Shown here: piece after piece, positions 61,030-64,000 of the stretch
Layout: each line of letters opens with the position of its first letter
How positions within the stretch are numbered: the stretch's first letter is position 1
Origin: an uncultured Alphaproteobacteria bacterium
Lineage (GTDB): Bacteria; Pseudomonadota; Alphaproteobacteria; Rs-D84
Direction of reading: 5' to 3'
Assembly: GCA_949156565.1 (NCBI GenBank)
Contig: CASCZI010000002.1
Location: 36,611 to 100,610 of the forward strand
Length of the DNA: 64,000 bases
Program-made: the position numbers and the translations under genes
The notes under the pieces: generated by a model
Told to the model about the DNA's origin: nothing
Database searches by the model: none
Seen by the model: only the letters and a program-made list of their open reading frames with translations

Positions 61030-61052
61030 AAAGTCACCTGTGTGGTGACTTT
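61030..61052 (-). terminator. Hairpin upstream of the hydrolase gene
   Basis: AAAGTCACC (61030-61038) pairs with GGTGACTTT (61044-61052); on the minus strand it is followed by TTGTT. It could terminate transcripts coming from the tRNA-Gln side. Confidence 0.6.
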
Positions 61053-61059
61053 GTTTATT

Positions 61060-61074
61060 CTGGTTGGGGCGCAC
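61060..61074 (-). repeat. Displaced copy of the tRNA-Gln 3' tail
   Basis: 15 bp (CTGGTTGGGGCGCAC) identical to 61242-61256, offset 182 bp. It covers the tRNA 3' end including CCA. Confidence 0.8.
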
Positions 61075-61082
61075 ACAGGGGT

Positions 61083-61184
61083 GTGGGGATGTCCCCACTA
61101 GTGTTTTGGGCAATCTGTGATTGTCCGAAACACGTACAAAACGTTAATAACGTTTTGCCGTAATCGTGTGAAACGAACGATTAC
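61083..61184. other. Array of four consecutive stem-loops
   Basis: 61083-61098 (GTGGGG/CCCCAC, loop ATGT); 61101-61133 (15-bp stem with G-T pairs, 3-nt loop); 61137-61157 (CAAAACGTT/AACGTTTTG, 3-nt loop); 61160-61184 (GTAATCGT/ACGATTAC). No open frame. It lies between the two copies of the tRNA-Gln tail. It may be a structured RNA or the body of a small element. Confidence 0.75.
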
Positions 61185-61208
61185 AATCCGCGCGACACAT
61201 CATTTTAT

Positions 61209-61235
61209 AAAAAATACCCCGGCGGGGTATTTTTT
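61209..61235 (-). terminator. Rho-independent terminator of tRNA-Gln
   Basis: AAAAATACCCC pairs with GGGGTATTTTT (61210-61234), with a T-run on both strands. Confidence 0.85.
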
Positions 61236-61242
61236 ATAAAAC

Positions 61243-61316
61243 TGGTTGGGGCGCACGGATTCGAACCATGATAAAGAGAACCAAAATCTCTTGTCCTACC
61301 ATTAGACGACACCCCA
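61243..61316 (-). tRNA. tRNA-Gln (anticodon UUG)
   Basis: A 74-nt tRNA with encoded CCA. The acceptor stem is TGGGGTG/CGCCCCA with one G-T pair and discriminator A. The anticodon loop TTTTGGT gives UUG, and the T-arm reads ATGGTTCGAATCCGT. Confidence 0.93.
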
Positions 61317-61428
61317 GTAACATGCGCCATTATAAAGAAATTTATCCCTTTTGCAATAAAAAATATTTTTCAAATACGCGAAATTTTAACATTGCGATTA
61401 CACAACATAAATTCCTATAATTCTAACC

Positions 61429-63387
61429 ATGCGGGAACTTCTGGATAATCAATTTCAAAATCTATTTTTATGGGTCCCCTTTGTCATGGCAATGGGTGGG
61501 GCAATGTATTTCACCATGCCTATGGAATTACCAATGATCCCCGTGCTATGCATTGGGACGATCATATGCATGGTGTGCGGCCTGTTTCGTCGACGGATTT
61601 TTTTGGCCGGGTTGGGATTATTTGTTTTTGGATTTTGCTATGCCATGGTGTTTACCTATTTGACCGCAACACCCCTAATTACGCACAATTTACGTAATAT
61701 TGATATATCGGGTCAAATTTCTAAAATTGATTATACCCCGGACAAGACGCGATTATATATTACATTAAACGCCAACCAAATTAATAACACGTACGATGAA
61801 TCCATACCCGCAATTGTGCGCGTTAATATTGACAATGACGCCAACGTTGCCATTGGGGATACCATACAGGCGACGGCCACCCTGTTCCGACCATCGGTCG
61901 CATATGCCCCCGAAACATTTGATTATGCGCGATGGGCATATTTCAACCATTTATCGGCGACCGGATATATAAACGATTATCAAATAACCCATTGGGCCAA
62001 TGCCCCACAAACCGGTATCGATGTTTTGCGTGATGGTGTGCATCATCGGGCCCAATCTTTTTTGGTTGATGCCTTGGTATTGGGGTATAAATCCGCGGTG
62101 GATAACGATGCCCGCGATATTTGGACGGCGGCGGGAATTGGGCACGTCTGGTCCATCAGTGGGTTTCACATGACATTGGTGGGGGGATGGCTGTTCACGT
62201 TTTTCTATTTAATCTGTCGCGCCATTGGCCCCTTAACCCGACGGATCCCGGCCCGGATTCCCGCCATGATATTGGCGTGGTTTGGGTTGGCATTCTATCT
62301 GTTTTTATCCGGCACAGATGTGGCCACCATCCGCGCATTTTTAATGACAACGTTGGCATTTGCCGCATTTATTTTGGGACGCGACGCCATCACCATGCGT
62401 AACGTCTGTCTGGCATTTTGTCTGATTTTTCTGATTAACCCCCATTACGTGATGCAGGCCGGATTTCAATTGTCTTTTGCGGCGATATTCGGCCTGGTCT
62501 GGTATTTCGGGGACACACGGTATAAACATCGTACATTTTGGGGGCGTGTTTGGCGCGTCATTCATGCCGCGATAATGACGTCGGTCGTTGCAACCATCTT
62601 TACAACGCCCTTTGTTGCGGCCCATTTTTATGCCATACCAACATACAGCTTGGTGGGTAACCTGATCCTGTTACCGGTATTTTCATTGGCGATTATGCCA
62701 ATGGTGATGGTGGGAACATTAACCGCATTGGTGGGATGGACGGGGCCACTGATGGCCGCCCAATGGTTTTATGATTGGACATATCGTGGCGCGCAATGGA
62801 TTGCATCATTGCCCCATGCAACCATCATTATGCCGCATATCCCCAACATGGCATTGTGCATGATGATTTTGGGATTGTGTTGTGTGATGTTTATCCGGCC
62901 CATGCGGCGGCGCGAGAATTATATTATTGGCGCAGTTATGATCATCATGGGGATCACCATAACGGCCCTGTATCCGCGGCCCATGTTTTATGCATCATGG
63001 GATGGTGAATTGGTTGCCTTTTTATACAACAATCAACTTGAATTTAACAAGTCCCGGGCATCCAATCACTTTTTTGCATTTGATACATGGCGCCAAGTGG
63101 CGGGCGAAGAACCATCGGCCCCACGTACACGCCGCAAATGCCCCGGTGGGGTCTGCATCTATGAAACTCCTAAATGGACGTTGGCCTATGTCCAGAAATA
63201 TGTTCCATTGGCAAAAAATATCACGACATTATGTCGTGACAATAACATTGATTATATTGTATCGTATTTTCAAATTGATGCCCCACGGTGTCACGCCAAA
63301 ATTTTACGCGGCACAACGGTTATTTATCCATCGGGTCATGTTGAACATGTTCGGGCAAATCGGCGTTGGCATAATCAGCGCACATAA
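61429..63387 (+). CDS. comEC: ComEC/Rec2-family DNA uptake channel protein
   Basis: Integral inner-membrane protein of the natural-transformation channel family. The 652 residues show an N-terminal set of membrane spans, a soluble OB-like DUF4131 segment (about residues 75-180, IDISGQISKIDYTPDKTRLY), and the Competence core with GIGHVWSISGFHMTLVGGW followed by many spans. The C-terminal 130 residues are soluble, but no metallo-beta-lactamase motif (H-x-H-x-D-H) is present, as in many alphaproteobacterial members. The 3' end overlaps convergent truA by 68 bp. Whether the cell is competent cannot be told; no other com gene is in the window. Confidence 0.9.
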   Translation: MRELLDNQFQNLFLWVPFVMAMGGAMYFTMPMELPMIPVLCIGTIICMVCGLFRRRIFLAGLGLFVFGFCYAMVFTYLTATPLITHNLRNIDISGQISKIDYTPDKTRLYITLNANQINNTYDESIPAIVRVNIDNDANVAIGDTIQATATLFRPSVAYAPETFDYARWAYFNHLSATGYINDYQITHWANAPQTGIDVLRDGVHHRAQSFLVDALVLGYKSAVDNDARDIWTAAGIGHVWSISGFHMTLVGGWLFTFFYLICRAIGPLTRRIPARIPAMILAWFGLAFYLFLSGTDVATIRAFLMTTLAFAAFILGRDAITMRNVCLAFCLIFLINPHYVMQAGFQLSFAAIFGLVWYFGDTRYKHRTFWGRVWRVIHAAIMTSVVATIFTTPFVAAHFYAIPTYSLVGNLILLPVFSLAIMPMVMVGTLTALVGWTGPLMAAQWFYDWTYRGAQWIASLPHATIIMPHIPNMALCMMILGLCCVMFIRPMRRRENYIIGAVMIIMGITITALYPRPMFYASWDGELVAFLYNNQLEFNKSRASNHFFAFDTWRQVAGEEPSAPRTRRKCPGGVCIYETPKWTLAYVQKYVPLAKNITTLCRDNNIDYIVSYFQIDAPRCHAKILRGTTVIYPSGHVEHVRANRRWHNQRT

Positions 63388-64000
63388 AATAAAGTCCCGC
63401 TGCCGGGGCCGTCGGACCGGCCGCCGCGCGTTGGCGCGCCGCCAAGATATCATCAATATCATAATTTTTCCCCAGACCAATTTCCACCAATGTCCCCACA
63501 ATGTTTCGCACCATATGATGCAAAAATGATTGTGCCGAAAATTCAAAAATCACGCGATCCCCATCACGATAAATTTCAATCGTGTCCAGTGTTTTAATCG
63601 GGCTTTTTGCCTGGCATAATGCGGCACGAAAACTGGTGAAATCATGTTGACCAATCAAACGCGTTGCGGCCGCACGCATGGCATCGATATTTAAATCCCG
63701 TGGCACCCACCACACACGTCCCGCCATCAATTTGGGCGCCGCCCGCCGGTTCAAGACCACATATTTATAATGACGGCGCACACATGAAAAACGTGCATGA
63801 AAATCATCCGATACCCTATGGCATGCCAATACGGCCACCGGCGAATTATTTAAATAGAAATTAAGGGCCCGCATCACCGTTGTGGCATCTGGCGTCCCCG
63901 GCAAATCCACATGCGCCGTCATATTAACCGCATGAACACCCGCATCTGTCCGACCTGCAGCAATCACGTCCCCACGCACACAACAAAACCGTTGCACCGC
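63320..64000 (-). CDS. truA: tRNA pseudouridine synthase A (5' end outside window)
   Basis: Converts uridines 38-40 in the anticodon arm of many tRNAs to pseudouridine. The visible 226 codons run from the right edge. They contain the catalytic aspartate motif AAGRTDAGVHAVNMTAHVD, the RHYKYVVLNR strand, FTSFRAALCQAKSPIKTLD and SFLHHMVRNIVGTLVEIG. Only about the first 35 residues are missing. The 3' end overlaps the comEC coding end by 68 bp on the opposite strand. Confidence 0.96.
   Translation of the reverse strand, partial: AVQRFCCVRGDVIAAGRTDAGVHAVNMTAHVDLPGTPDATTVMRALNFYLNNSPVAVLACHRVSDDFHARFSCVRRHYKYVVLNRRAAPKLMAGRVWWVPRDLNIDAMRAAATRLIGQHDFTSFRAALCQAKSPIKTLDTIEIYRDGDRVIFEFSAQSFLHHMVRNIVGTLVEIGLGKNYDIDDILAARQRAAAGPTAPAAGLYFMCADYANADLPEHVQHDPMDK

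Noticed and set aside
61083..61184. Four regular stem-loops considered as a CRISPR array or an integron attC site
   Set aside because: The stems differ in sequence and size, so they are not direct repeats, and no cas or integron integrase gene is nearby.
61429..63387. Loss of the metallo-beta-lactamase domain of ComEC as a sign of gene decay
   Set aside because: Many alphaproteobacterial ComEC proteins lack this domain, so the gene is not obviously truncated.

Overview
The window reads as chromosome of a low-to-moderate GC alphaproteobacterium, probably a host-associated lineage known mainly from metagenomes. Support for Alphaproteobacteria: a GapR (DUF2312) protein, a ZapA gene preceded by a DUF4164 coiled-coil gene, a DUF2924 plus serine-recombinase module, an lptE-holA pair, and a truncated S24-type HTH protein. 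The many extracytoplasmic Cys-rich proteins, outer-membrane barrels and a VirB8-VirB9-VirB10 type IV secretion core fit a host-associated life. The taxonomic placement is inference.

Layout. 1-3360: a genomic island with the 5' part of hsdM (type I restriction-modification), two small island genes and a large serine recombinase, ending next to tRNA-Ser(UGA). 3665-12388: housekeeping and envelope genes (lgt, Bax-inhibitor-like, ferredoxin, phospholipase-D-like lipoprotein, an orphan mraZ, zapA). 12470-15314: a three-gene operon of unknown function (acidic disordered protein with an AT-hook-like patch, membrane protein with an NPGN-type domain, anchored periplasmic protein). 15311-18287: lptE-holA-map-radC. 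18362-25090: a run of envelope and secreted proteins, including two outer-membrane barrels. 25238-26989: plsX, rpmF and a small HAD protein.

27037-38989 is the transcription/translation block on the minus strand: tRNA-Trp, secE, nusG, rplK, rplA, rplJ, rplL, rpoB, rpoC. 39234-43950 carries virB8-virB9-virB10. 44973-54135 is mostly minus-strand housekeeping: lspA-yidC, a Kef-type antiporter, rsmA, recR, dacA, pyk, with a Cys-rich secreted protein gene in the middle. 54207-61011 is an accessory stretch: gapR, an RNHCP protein, a kinase-like protein, tRNA-Glu, an M55 peptidase, an ADP-ribosyltransferase-like gene beside a homopolymer-broken gene, an HD phosphohydrolase, an orphan and a hydrolase. 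61243-64000 holds tRNA-Gln, comEC and the truncated truA.

The most unusual signals are outside ordinary genes. (a) Two secreted-protein genes 25 kb apart (24305-25090 and 48981-49811) share only a C-terminal domain of about 80 residues, yet each lies behind a homologous leader of about 210 bp with a strong promoter, a 36-bp palindrome and a partial inverted copy of it exactly 49 nt further on. The palindrome is flipped between the two leaders and the partial copy changes with it, so the complementarity is kept. (b) tRNA-Trp and tRNA-Gln, and less clearly tRNA-Glu, are followed 170-180 bp downstream by a copy of their own 3' tail, with hairpin-rich DNA between. (c) A gene at 56983-57648 is open only if an A7 and a G8 tract change length, which suggests phase variation, decay or sequencing error.
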